From positions 1-37,019 of IMG/VR virus record IMGVR_UViG_3300025154_000253: a DNA stretch of 37,019 nucleotides; one strand, 5' to 3'. Source of the stretch: a virus. This document shows positions 16,221-22,987 of the stretch, one piece after another. The notes below the pieces were generated by a model. It searched no databases. It was not told the DNA's origin and worked only from the letters and a program-made list of their open reading frames with translations. Position 1 is the stretch's first letter. Every line of letters starts with the position of its first letter. Made by a program: the position numbers and the translations under genes.

Positions 16221-16525
16221 TATTCTCCTGTGTATTTATACGCCATGATACTGAGTTTTGATGTTCCACCAGCGGCGCGAAAGAAACGCAATCCGGCGCC
16301 TGGAACATTCTCAAGCCAGTGATTACCGACTGCAAGTAACACGCCAGTCGTCAGCGCAGGCGCGACCGCATCAGCGCGGTATCTCACTGCCTGAGTTTCG
16401 ACGGAAATATTAAAAACATGAGCGACGCGGGTTGTTGTGTTGAGTAGTTGTGCGGTTGTGTTGCTTTGCGATGTGGCTTGAAAACCAACAGCCACTAAAC
16501 TTGCGGGAATATTTCGCTTTGCCAT
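16220..16525 (-). CDS. hypothetical virion-module protein
   Basis: A 101-aa basic, beta-rich protein starting MAKRNIPASLVAVGFQATS. It carries three NTT/NIS-type sequons within residues 20-42 and ends KLSIMAYKYTGE. It has no cysteines and no membrane helix. Position among head-completion genes suggests a small virion protein, perhaps decoration. Start overlaps nothing; AGGAG-like signal is weak (CTTAATATGG). Confidence 0.55.
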   Translation of the reverse strand: MAKRNIPASLVAVGFQATSQSNTTAQLLNTTTRVAHVFNISVETQAVRYRADAVAPALTTGVLLAVGNHWLENVPGAGLRFFRAAGGTSKLSIMAYKYTGE

Positions 16526-16526
16526 A

Positions 16527-16874
16527 TTAAGCCTCTTTGAGCGGCAATATTACGCGCCGCGAATCCAGATATTTCAAATTTCCTTTTTCATCCAATACCG
16601 GCAACGGAACAGAGAAAGCAATCCCGTTTGATTCGCCTTTGGCGTTTCTGTTCACTTTACGAAACTCATCAAACGCGGCATCCCACGTCCAGTCTTCAGG
16701 GACGGGGAATACATCGCCAGCTTTGTACTCAACGGTCTTGTATCCGCGCTTTAGTTCAAACTGGGCGGTTGCAATAAACTTGCCCGCTTTGCGCGGTTCC
16801 TCGGTCATCTCCACAAGTTCCTGTGTAGGTACGGCGCGACCCTCTTCAAAGTCCTGTACAATTTTCTTAGCCAT
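16527..16874 (-). CDS. hypothetical head-region protein
   Basis: A 115-aa protein. The open frame extends to 17033, but ATG 16874 has GGAAAAAATAAA before it, and MAKKIVQDFEEGRAVPTQEL looks like the true start. The centre has VEYKAGDVFPVPEDWTWDAA. Short proteins of this type, with repeated charged residues, occur between capsid and connector genes. No function can be named. Confidence 0.6.
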   Translation of the reverse strand: MAKKIVQDFEEGRAVPTQELVEMTEEPRKAGKFIATAQFELKRGYKTVEYKAGDVFPVPEDWTWDAAFDEFRKVNRNAKGESNGIAFSVPLPVLDEKGNLKYLDSRRVILPLKEA

Positions 16875-16875
16875 T

Positions 16876-17121
16876 TTATTTTTTCCTTTCTGTGTCCAAA
16901 TATTTTGCGCGTCGCTCTGACGCGGTATTGATAAAGTTCTGAATATCGGGCGGACGGGCATCTGCCAAATGGGGAGGCAGTCCGCGCCAGATGATATTAT
17001 TCGCCTGCGGTACGCGGTGCATCGGAACCCCACACACCTGACAGAAAACTATCGTTGTATACACCATAGAATGTTCTACTTCCTGTGAGTGCGTCCCGTC
17101 GCTGTAAAAATAAGTCGGCAT
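16876..17121 (-). CDS. FmdB-like zinc-ribbon protein with first cysteine pair missing
   Basis: An 81-aa protein starting MPTYFYSDGTHSQEVEHSM and carrying C27-x2-C30 in VFCQVCGVPMHRVPQ, then a Trp/Pro region. The MPTY-Y start, E-V-x-H-S-M and C-x-x-C-G-x-P-M order match FmdB-family zinc ribbons, which normally have another C-x2-C near residues 8-11. Here that place reads SDGTH, so the first zinc ligands are changed. It overlaps the preceding gene by 125 bases, which is unusual in this genome. Confidence 0.6.
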   Translation of the reverse strand: MPTYFYSDGTHSQEVEHSMVYTTIVFCQVCGVPMHRVPQANNIIWRGLPPHLADARPPDIQNFINTASERRAKYLDTERKK

Positions 17122-18577
17122 TTTTCCTCTGTACTTTCACCATTCCAATCACGCGCCCATCGGAGGCGGTGGTCAATACCGGTAGATGCGTAATCTCAAA
17201 TTGCTCTTTATCCAGCGCGTTGATAAACTTGTTGCAGCCTGCGCCTTCAGGCTTGCCCGCATGATAGTAATCATCGAATACGGCAATCACGCCACCCTTC
17301 ATGCAAGTAACTATCATGCCGTCATTGTGGATCGTATCTTCGGAGTGACCACCATCAATAAAGATGAGATCACAATCTGACTTCCGTTTTACAAACAGCG
17401 TCTTCTTTGTGTCGCCTTCTACAAGTTCAATGTTTGCGCCTGTTGCCTTTATTCGCTTTTCAACTATTGCGCGCTCCCATCCAGCCTTTGACAATTCGCG
17501 CCTGAATTGTTCGCCTGTCTGTGTATCGAAAAGATCAAAGCCTTGATAGCATATCTCGTTTATTGGTCGGTGCTTTGCGGCTCGTTGTATCATCTGGACT
17601 GCGCGGCTGCCGCTCCATGTGCCAATCTCTACAATACTTTTAGGCTTTGTTTCGTCTATGATGTCCAATATTTGAGCATAACGACTTGCGCCATACTCAG
17701 GATATAAGTCTACCGATTCGCCCAGCAATCTTCCGAATATAAGCGCATGTTCGCCGCAATAATCCTGCCACCTCCACGCGCGCGCCAGTTTATGACGGTA
17801 TGTGTAGGGGGTTGTAAACGCTTCAAGTTTATTTGCCAAATCTTCAACGCCATCGTAAAGTTGATCGTCTTCGAGCAAGTCGGCGGCGTATCCAAAGCGG
17901 GGGGATAATACATTGGCGCCTGACGCCATTGCTTCAAGCAGTGGGAGCGGGCCACCCTCGCGGTATCCTGTAGCCAGAAACAAATCAATTTGCTGGTAGA
18001 ACAGGCGAATCGCCTCGTCTGATTCTGCGTTATATTCTTTTGCCGCCACGCCGAGAGAGTTCAGCTTTGTTACCACATCATCCCAGCCAGTGCCAACAAA
18101 AATAAACTGATAAGGCGCCATGTCATAATTCCAAGCCAAATCGAGCAATAATCCTTCACGTTTGCGTCCGTTTGGCTGTGGGTGTCCGACAATCCCGATC
18201 AAACGTTTTCTAAAACTGAATTGATCTGCGGCGGCATAGATAACCCATAGTTTTGCGGGGTCTACGCCCATCTCAATAAGTTCGTTGCGTCCTGTAAACG
18301 TCATGCAGGTTATCAGGTCGGCTCGCTCACACGCATCTATTAAAGCATCCTCGCTTCCGACGTTGCAGTGGGTGTACGTAATTGCGTGTTTTCCATTACT
18401 CGTCTTTTCAAATCCAGCTATTGTGTGCCAGGGGATGTGATAATTCAGGTCTGCGGTTATATCTACTTCCGCGCTTGTTGTTACCCCGTAGAGTTTTGCC
18501 AGTTCATTGATAAGCGGAAGCGACATTCTTTTCATGGCGGCGGATTGATAGGGAACTACAAAATGGATGCGCTTCAT
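16997..18577 (-). CDS. glycosyltransferase-methyltransferase fusion
   Basis: A 526-aa two-enzyme protein. Residues 1-280 resemble GT-B glycosyltransferases: VVPYQSAAMKRMSLPLINEL at the start, FVGTGWDD, and the donor-binding GYREGGPLPLLEAMASGANV near 205-225. Residues about 310-490 are a class I SAM methyltransferase of the Methyltransf_24 kind: SIVEIGTWSGSRAVQMI (motif I) and DLIFIDGGHSEDTIHNDG. The last 40 residues run over the FmdB-like gene and may be a late extension. Lying between capsid and connector genes beside another glycosyltransferase, it probably glycosylates and methylates virion proteins or host surface. Confidence 0.8.
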   Translation of the reverse strand: MKRIHFVVPYQSAAMKRMSLPLINELAKLYGVTTSAEVDITADLNYHIPWHTIAGFEKTSNGKHAITYTHCNVGSEDALIDACERADLITCMTFTGRNELIEMGVDPAKLWVIYAAADQFSFRKRLIGIVGHPQPNGRKREGLLLDLAWNYDMAPYQFIFVGTGWDDVVTKLNSLGVAAKEYNAESDEAIRLFYQQIDLFLATGYREGGPLPLLEAMASGANVLSPRFGYAADLLEDDQLYDGVEDLANKLEAFTTPYTYRHKLARAWRWQDYCGEHALIFGRLLGESVDLYPEYGASRYAQILDIIDETKPKSIVEIGTWSGSRAVQMIQRAAKHRPINEICYQGFDLFDTQTGEQFRRELSKAGWERAIVEKRIKATGANIELVEGDTKKTLFVKRKSDCDLIFIDGGHSEDTIHNDGMIVTCMKGGVIAVFDDYYHAGKPEGAGCNKFINALDKEQFEITHLPVLTTASDGRVIGMVKVQRKNADLFLQRRDALTGSRTFYGVYNDSFLSGVWGSDAPRTAGE

Positions 18578-19398
18578 GCCTTTCTCGCTTTCTGCAACCG
18601 TTCGATTTCCTTGCTGTTTTGCTCGTGCATGGCGATGGACAAACTTCGCACTACATGAGCGGGTTGGTTAATGTAATCCTCCATGCGTATCGGATAATTA
18701 ACCACATGTCCGCAATTCACGCCGCTATCACCCCAGAGTTGATAGCCCGTCAGTTTTGCGTAAAATGGAAAACGAATGTCAGAGCCGACAATATCCTTTA
18801 CCATGCGGAGGGGGCGGATTTCCTCACGCAAAGCTTTGATGTCTCCAGACGCAAGAGCCTTCACAATTCTTGGCAAATCATAAGGGGCTACGTCCATATC
18901 ATCCTCGATAATGTCCAGCTCGCCTTTCAGAATTTTACGGGTCGCCGTCACGACATCGCGGTGTATCAGGATACACCCCCAGCCGCTTGCGCCAATTGGA
19001 TACAACCTGTCTTTTTCTGGAACAAATGTAAACGGCTTCATCGGCATTGCGCCAGGCTCGCCATTCTCAAACCACACAGGAGCGACAGGGTTGAATGTGC
19101 GCCGCATGTAAAAGCCTGAGACATAGGGTAATTTATGGTTCCGCAACTTTTCAAGCGTATCAACTGGAAACATCATGTCTGAATCAAGAAACAAAATAAA
19201 CTCGCTGCTTGTTTTATCGTACCAATTGTTAAGGTGCATTTGGCGGGCTTCATAGCCCTTTGTCGCCCGCACATAAATCGGCGGGGTATCGCCTTTGCGT
19301 CGTTTTATTACTTCAATGCTGTCCCTGCATTGCCCGTTTTCGGTTTCACTACCGACTACGGCAAAGTAGACAGAGCCGGTGTATTCTTTTTTCTTCAT
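18574..19398 (-). CDS. GT-A (family 2-like) glycosyltransferase
   Basis: A 274-aa protein with a nucleotide-sugar fold: N-terminal VYFAVVGSETENGQCRDSIE, the ARQMHLNNWY helix, and the metal-binding DxD in FILFLDSDMMFP (about 67-78). Further motifs are YVSGFYMRR and the acceptor-side GASGWGCILIHRDV, plus EDMDVAPYDLP-type acidic residues. No membrane helix. Its stop overlaps the start of the fusion enzyme gene (ATGA), so the two should be made together and act in sequence. Confidence 0.8.
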   Translation of the reverse strand: MKKKEYTGSVYFAVVGSETENGQCRDSIEVIKRRKGDTPPIYVRATKGYEARQMHLNNWYDKTSSEFILFLDSDMMFPVDTLEKLRNHKLPYVSGFYMRRTFNPVAPVWFENGEPGAMPMKPFTFVPEKDRLYPIGASGWGCILIHRDVVTATRKILKGELDIIEDDMDVAPYDLPRIVKALASGDIKALREEIRPLRMVKDIVGSDIRFPFYAKLTGYQLWGDSGVNCGHVVNYPIRMEDYINQPAHVVRSLSIAMHEQNSKEIERLQKARKA

Positions 19399-19415
19399 GC
19401 GTACTCATGCTTTCT

Positions 19416-19465
19416 CCCGATTTTATCGGGTTGAACAAGCGGGCGGTACGGAGTACGCCGCCCGC
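19416..19465 (-). terminator. paired hairpins after the capsid-decoration gene
   Basis: Two inverted repeats follow the gene ending at 19477: a GC-rich stem (19439-19449 with 19453-19465, GCGGGCGG arms with a two-base bulge) and a second stem 19416-19421 with 19425-19430. Neither has a long U-run on the minus strand. They may be a partial terminator or mRNA 3' protection that reduces glycosyltransferase output relative to capsid protein. Confidence 0.5.
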
Positions 19466-19476
19466 CCGCTCATTCA

Positions 19477-19836
19477 TTAAGTGGTTGTGTTGCCTGTGCT
19501 ATTGCCTGAAATGTACTTCGTGCCGATCTTTACACCGGTTGAATTGGATGTGATCTTCAGCGTGGTCAATGCGGCCATTTGAAAACCAGTCGCGGGAAGA
19601 ACAAGCGCCGTGGAGTTCGCGGTCACTTTCCCAACTGTCGCCTGGCCTCCAAGAAATACCGCACCGGGAAAGTTAACGCCCGTTGAATTGGACGTGAGTA
19701 ATCCTGCGGCTTTGCCGTTCAAACGAATACCGACGCTCAAAAGCAAGGCGGTGGAGTTATAGGTTTGCTCCACTCCGCCAATGTCGATTCGCTTTTTCGA
19801 GAAATACCCTCGCGGGCTGTTCTGAGGATGTGCCAT
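19477..19836 (-). CDS. N-S-T-rich repeat protein, probable capsid decoration
   Basis: A 119-aa protein made of beta repeats, each with a S/A/G-N-S-T-G/A tripeptide: YNSTALLLSVG, SNSTGVNFPG, ANSTALVLPA, SNSTGVKIG, GNSTGNTTT. That is five N-S-T plus one N-T-T site, spaced about 20-25 residues. It follows the capsid gene directly and precedes the glycosyltransferases, so it is a good candidate for an exposed, possibly glycosylated decoration protein. I recognise no Pfam family. The N-terminus (MAHPQNSPRGYFSKKRIDIG) may dock to the shell. Confidence 0.65.
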   Translation of the reverse strand: MAHPQNSPRGYFSKKRIDIGGVEQTYNSTALLLSVGIRLNGKAAGLLTSNSTGVNFPGAVFLGGQATVGKVTANSTALVLPATGFQMAALTTLKITSNSTGVKIGTKYISGNSTGNTTT

Positions 19837-19849
19837 GACACGCCTCCTG

Positions 19850-20797
19850 TTACACTACATCCGAGAAAAAATATCCGGTGTCAGCTGCGACAACTTTTTG
19901 ATCCCATGCTTCGGAGTGTTGAAGAACGTCACTCTTGGTCTGGTCTTCGCGGTACTGAGTGATGGAACCAAGCCCGCCGCCGCCGTCCCATGAGTAGGTA
20001 TAGCCCGCGGAGGCTTCCATAATCCCAGGGGTCGGGGTGACGTAGGTCACAAGGCAGTCGTCATCAATTACAGCGGCGGCGGTCATTGACTGACCTTCAT
20101 TTGCGCTGTTGTATGACGCTTCGGCTACCCAATAATTCTGGACGCCAAATGCGGCGGCTAAAATTCCTTCGAGGGTTGTCTGAGTTGCAACCTGGGTATA
20201 TTTCACGCGATCAATGATGTCGGGATGATTCTTGATTGCCTGATCGACAATCGTACCAAGAACCATCGTGTTTGCCCCAACGCCGGTATTCAGACTGACG
20301 GTGCGGCGGGCGGTCAAAACGTCATTAACGGGGTCGCCGGACGTGAAATCGTCCCAATCGGTTGTTGCATTGCTATCGTCGGTTCCCCAAACGCCGGTCG
20401 TCATGAAGTCGGCGGCGAAAGCACGCTCCTTTCGGATAAGGCTTTGCTGTGCGAGCCAGCGTAAGCCGGTCTGCTCCAACGACATGGCCATTTGGTTGTT
20501 TGCGCGGTCTTCATCGGCAATTGGATGCTCCAACCCCCAAAGAATTGCAGCGCCGGTGGCGGTTTCAACGCCATAACCGGAGCGGGCAAATTTTCCGCCC
20601 GGGGCGCGGGTCTTCATTTCATCCACGAACCAATACTTCTTGGTCAGGATGTAATAGGTGAAACCCTTTTTGTCAACGCCGATTTTAGGGAATACTTTAC
20701 CGGCAACAAAACGACTTGTAGCCTGCATGTACCCCAAGAGCATATTGGTGAGGACGGGGTCAACCGCTTGAATGGATGAACCAGTAGGTTGAGACAT
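19850..20797 (-). CDS. major capsid protein
   Basis: A 315-aa protein lying after protease/scaffold and decoration genes. Typical features are an N-terminal segment with DPVLTNMLLGYMQATSRFVA and KVFPKIGVDK, the long spine helix region (LEQTGLRWLAQQSLIRKERA), DDFTSGDPVNDVLTARR, the NTMVLGTIVDQAIKNHPDII strand-helix, and a C-terminal A-domain-like end (GYTYSWDGGGGLGSI, YREDQTKSD). This matches HK97-fold capsids of the phage E-type/DUF5309-like group. It has a GAGG site before MSQPTGS. No N-terminal delta domain is seen; the scaffold is separate. Confidence 0.85.
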   Translation of the reverse strand: MSQPTGSSIQAVDPVLTNMLLGYMQATSRFVAGKVFPKIGVDKKGFTYYILTKKYWFVDEMKTRAPGGKFARSGYGVETATGAAILWGLEHPIADEDRANNQMAMSLEQTGLRWLAQQSLIRKERAFAADFMTTGVWGTDDSNATTDWDDFTSGDPVNDVLTARRTVSLNTGVGANTMVLGTIVDQAIKNHPDIIDRVKYTQVATQTTLEGILAAAFGVQNYWVAEASYNSANEGQSMTAAAVIDDDCLVTYVTPTPGIMEASAGYTYSWDGGGGLGSITQYREDQTKSDVLQHSEAWDQKVVAADTGYFFSDVV

Positions 20798-20800
20798 GGT

Positions 20801-21208
20801 TTAGTACCTCCGTCCGCCGTTGCCTGCGAGGTCAACGGTGATAATATCGTTTGCGGCTCCCGAGGTCTGCAAAGCGCGAGCAACAAAAAAGACATTGTCA
20901 GTTACTCCCGCGTCATTGCCTTTCGATGTGCTGTTAATACCGACTCGGTCGCCAATTGCGATGGTGGATGTTGCGACCATCATTTTGCAAATACCGCTAA
21001 AAGCGACCTCGGCTTCCTCGCCTCCGCCTGGCGCGTTCTGCAAAATTCCCGCATACATTGCGGGACCGGTTGTGGTATTCATCGCGCCAGCCAAAACAAC
21101 CTGCCCAACGGTTGAAGCCAGCTTCACGGCTAAAAACTGTGAGGTTGCAAGACCCGTGCTATTGGCAACAAGTCCCGCTAAAGTGTCGTAATCTTGTCCG
21201 TATGCCAT
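20801..21208 (-). CDS. head decoration protein (DUF2190-like)
   Basis: A 135-aa Gly/Ala/Val-rich beta protein. ATG 21208 (MAYGQDYDTLAGLVANSTGL) is preferred over 21253 because AGGAG precedes it. A central AEVAFSGICKMMVATSTIAIGD and ENVFFVARALQ-type end resemble DUF2190 capsid-stabilising proteins, which form trimers on the shell. Location between protease/scaffold and capsid genes supports this. Three N-S-T or N-T-T tripeptides are present. Confidence 0.7.
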   Translation of the reverse strand: MAYGQDYDTLAGLVANSTGLATSQFLAVKLASTVGQVVLAGAMNTTTGPAMYAGILQNAPGGGEEAEVAFSGICKMMVATSTIAIGDRVGINSTSKGNDAGVTDNVFFVARALQTSGAANDIITVDLAGNGGRRY

Positions 21209-21209
21209 T

Positions 21210-22211
21210 TTATTTCTCCTTCTTGACAAACGCCGAAGCGAATAAATCGGCATTTTCGGTTTTTATGATCTCGAAAGCGGCGTTGTAATCCACGCGCTTC
21301 TCCGCGCTATATTTCAGAACCAGCGCATTGAAGGCGGCTTTCGGGTCTTCGATTGCATTCCCTTCGCTGCCTTTTTCGGTAGTGAGTTTGGTCGTGTCGA
21401 TCTGCACGATGAAAGCGCGGAAGTTTTTCATAACCCAATCGCGCTGCTCGGTACTCATGCCAGCAAGAACGGTAGCGGCTTCGTCTGCGGCTTTAAGTTC
21501 CACATACGACATGCCGAAATTGTCCTTGTTTTGCAGTTCGGTAACAATACCCGCCTTGAGTGTGGCGGCCTTGTCTGCGTTTTCGCGCTTGGTCTGCTCC
21601 GCCTTGAATTTTTCATTCTCGCTCTTAAGAGCCGTATAGTCTTCGGGTATAACATCGACTTTCTGCGGTTCGGGCGGAGTGATCTTCGAGTCAAGGAAGG
21701 CAGTAAACTTATCCCACAAATTGCGGGGAACGCTAATATTTTCGTCCATTGTTTTTATCTCCTGTGTAATAGGCTCGACGCTGTATAATGCCGCGTCATT
21801 TCCAAGATGGGGGGTATGAAGCAGGGCTGTACCGACAATCATCGGAGCGCGTATAACGCTGCCATCTTTCGGATTTTCCAAACCGCCATCCCATAAAATT
21901 TCAGGGCTATTGAATCTAAACGCCCCGTTATCTATTGCTTTTTGTCCCGCTTCGTTCCATTCTGGTATTGCATACAATCCATCGTCACGAACTTCTAAAG
22001 CTGTGATGAACCCCCCTGCGGGGGTTGTGTCTTCGTGGCTTCCAAGTTTTATGGCTGCCGCAAAGTGAGGCAGCTTAACGCTCTTTGCGAATTCGGGTGT
22101 GATGTCGTGCGCCTTGCCGCCTTTGTACACGCGCCCAAAAGGGAACAAGCGAAAACCGTCTCCCGCTTTTAGTGTTGTAAACTCGCTATATAGGTATGTA
22201 CTGTTTTGCAC
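21210..22211 (-). CDS. Mu I-like head maturation protease with scaffold tail
   Basis: A 333-aa protein. The N-terminal 150 residues match Mu I-type proteases: FRLFPFGRVYKGGKAHDITP, GSHEDTTPAGGFITALEVRD, then YAIPEWNEAGQKAIDNGAFR and the FNSPEI segment. The C-terminal half (about 180-333) is an acidic, Lys/Glu-rich coiled coil (DYTALKSENEKFKAEQTKRE) that would be the scaffold. In Mu-like phages the protease and scaffold share one reading frame. The start is GTG at 22209-22211. A hairpin with U-run lies 18 bases upstream. Confidence 0.8.
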   Translation of the reverse strand: MQNSTYLYSEFTTLKAGDGFRLFPFGRVYKGGKAHDITPEFAKSVKLPHFAAAIKLGSHEDTTPAGGFITALEVRDDGLYAIPEWNEAGQKAIDNGAFRFNSPEILWDGGLENPKDGSVIRAPMIVGTALLHTPHLGNDAALYSVEPITQEIKTMDENISVPRNLWDKFTAFLDSKITPPEPQKVDVIPEDYTALKSENEKFKAEQTKRENADKAATLKAGIVTELQNKDNFGMSYVELKAADEAATVLAGMSTEQRDWVMKNFRAFIVQIDTTKLTTEKGSEGNAIEDPKAAFNALVLKYSAEKRVDYNAAFEIIKTENADLFASAFVKKEK

Positions 22212-22223
22212 GTTATCTCAAAC

Positions 22224-22258
22224 AAAAAGCGCCTCACATCTCGAAAGATGCAAGGCGC
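22224..22258 (-). terminator. leader hairpin with U-run before the protease gene
   Basis: On the minus strand a stem of 6 bp plus 5 bp (22229-22234 with 22253-22258, and 22237-22241 with 22246-22250; loop CGAA), interrupted by a two-base internal loop, is followed by UUUUU (22224-22228). It sits only about 18 bases before the GTG start, downstream of a likely promoter. This is the shape of an attenuator at the start of the capsid operon. Confidence 0.65.
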
Positions 22259-22310
22259 GGCATGTACTACGTCTTTATTCTGTGTCACCCTTACAGGCAA
22301 CTATGACGGC

Positions 22311-22319
22311 ATTATAACA
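22311..22319 (-). promoter_or_regulatory. extended -10 promoter of the head operon
   Basis: Reading the minus strand, TGTTATAAT forms a consensus TATAAT (22311-22316) with the TGn extension (22319-22317). No good -35 is found 17 bases upstream, which is usual for extended -10 promoters. It lies in the only gap of note inside the late module and points to the protease/capsid genes. Confidence 0.5.
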
Positions 22320-22325
22320 CTGTTT

Positions 22326-22436
22326 TTAAACTGTATCATGATACTCGCCTAATCCATACCGCTTTTCAATTGCCCTGACAAACATTATCAGCGCAGCTCG
22401 GACGGTGATCCAAAACTCACGGTCAATATCACTCAT
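22326..22436 (-). CDS. 36-aa conserved-looking small protein
   Basis: ATG 22436 follows directly after the stop of the upstream tiny ORF (TAAATG). The product starts MSDIDREFWITVRAALIMFV and goes on AIEKRYGLGEY. An acidic start, D-R-E-F-W, and an amphipathic helix with R-A-A-L then A-I-E-K-R-Y look like a conserved phage microprotein. A similar D-x-E-F-W...AIE-x-R-Y pattern is one I associate with small phage ORFs near head genes. Function unknown. Confidence 0.6.
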   Translation of the reverse strand: MSDIDREFWITVRAALIMFVRAIEKRYGLGEYHDTV

Positions 22437-22523
22437 TTAAAGCACCTTATGCCAAACCATGAAAATACAGTAAACGCTGAATAGATATAGTAAGTACAAT
22501 TCTGCAAATAAAACAATATTCAT
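22437..22523 (-). CDS. 28-aa hydrophobic peptide
   Basis: ATG 22523 overlaps the stop of the HK97-gp10-like gene (ATGA), and TAA is followed without gap by the next ATG. The product is nearly all hydrophobic (MNIVLFAELYLLYLFSVYCI, then FMVWHKVL), so it is a single membrane helix. The tight couplings at both ends argue that it is translated. Role unknown. Confidence 0.5.
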   Translation of the reverse strand: MNIVLFAELYLLYLFSVYCIFMVWHKVL

Positions 22524-22987
22524 TTGCTTTTGGCATTAAGAAACGCAGCTAATTTCTGCATAATGCCTTCCCATATTTTTGTTATCTTTGGCTCTGCCTT
22601 CGGAATGATGTCAGTCAAATGCCACCAATGCGCGTTTTGTTTTGCCTGCCCTTCGCCGATAACATATTCAGCATAGTTAAGATTTGTGCCAAAATTACCT
22701 TCATAACCAGACATTGCGCCCAAAGATTTAACTGTATAAACATCAGGCTTACCGCCGCCCTTACCGCCCGACTCGGACGAGCCAAGCGTTCGCCCCAGCG
22801 TTCCGGTTCTGTCATACGTCGAGCCTTCGGGCTGTGATGGATACGACGGCACGTTCTCCCACAATACAAGCATGGATGCGTTCATCCCGATCTGACTGAC
22901 TTTTTTTAATTCTTTCGGAAAATGCTGCATTGCAGTAAGTATTTCTTTCATACCGCGCTGTTCAACAGAAATAATATTATTAGCCAT
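22520..22987 (-). CDS. HK97 gp10-like tail-completion protein
   Basis: A 155-aa protein: helical start (RGMKEILTAMQHFPKELKKV), VPSYPSQPEGSTYDRTGTLG (the Y-x-R-T-G-x-L motif typical of this family), and a final region ending AAFLNAKSK. HK97 gp10-like proteins join tail and head. Here it is placed by the portal/MuF genes rather than beside the tail tube, as in some Mu-like and Gram-positive phages. It overlaps the MuF gene by eight bases. Confidence 0.7.
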   Translation of the reverse strand: MANNIISVEQRGMKEILTAMQHFPKELKKVSQIGMNASMLVLWENVPSYPSQPEGSTYDRTGTLGRTLGSSESGGKGGGKPDVYTVKSLGAMSGYEGNFGTNLNYAEYVIGEGQAKQNAHWWHLTDIIPKAEPKITKIWEGIMQKLAAFLNAKSK

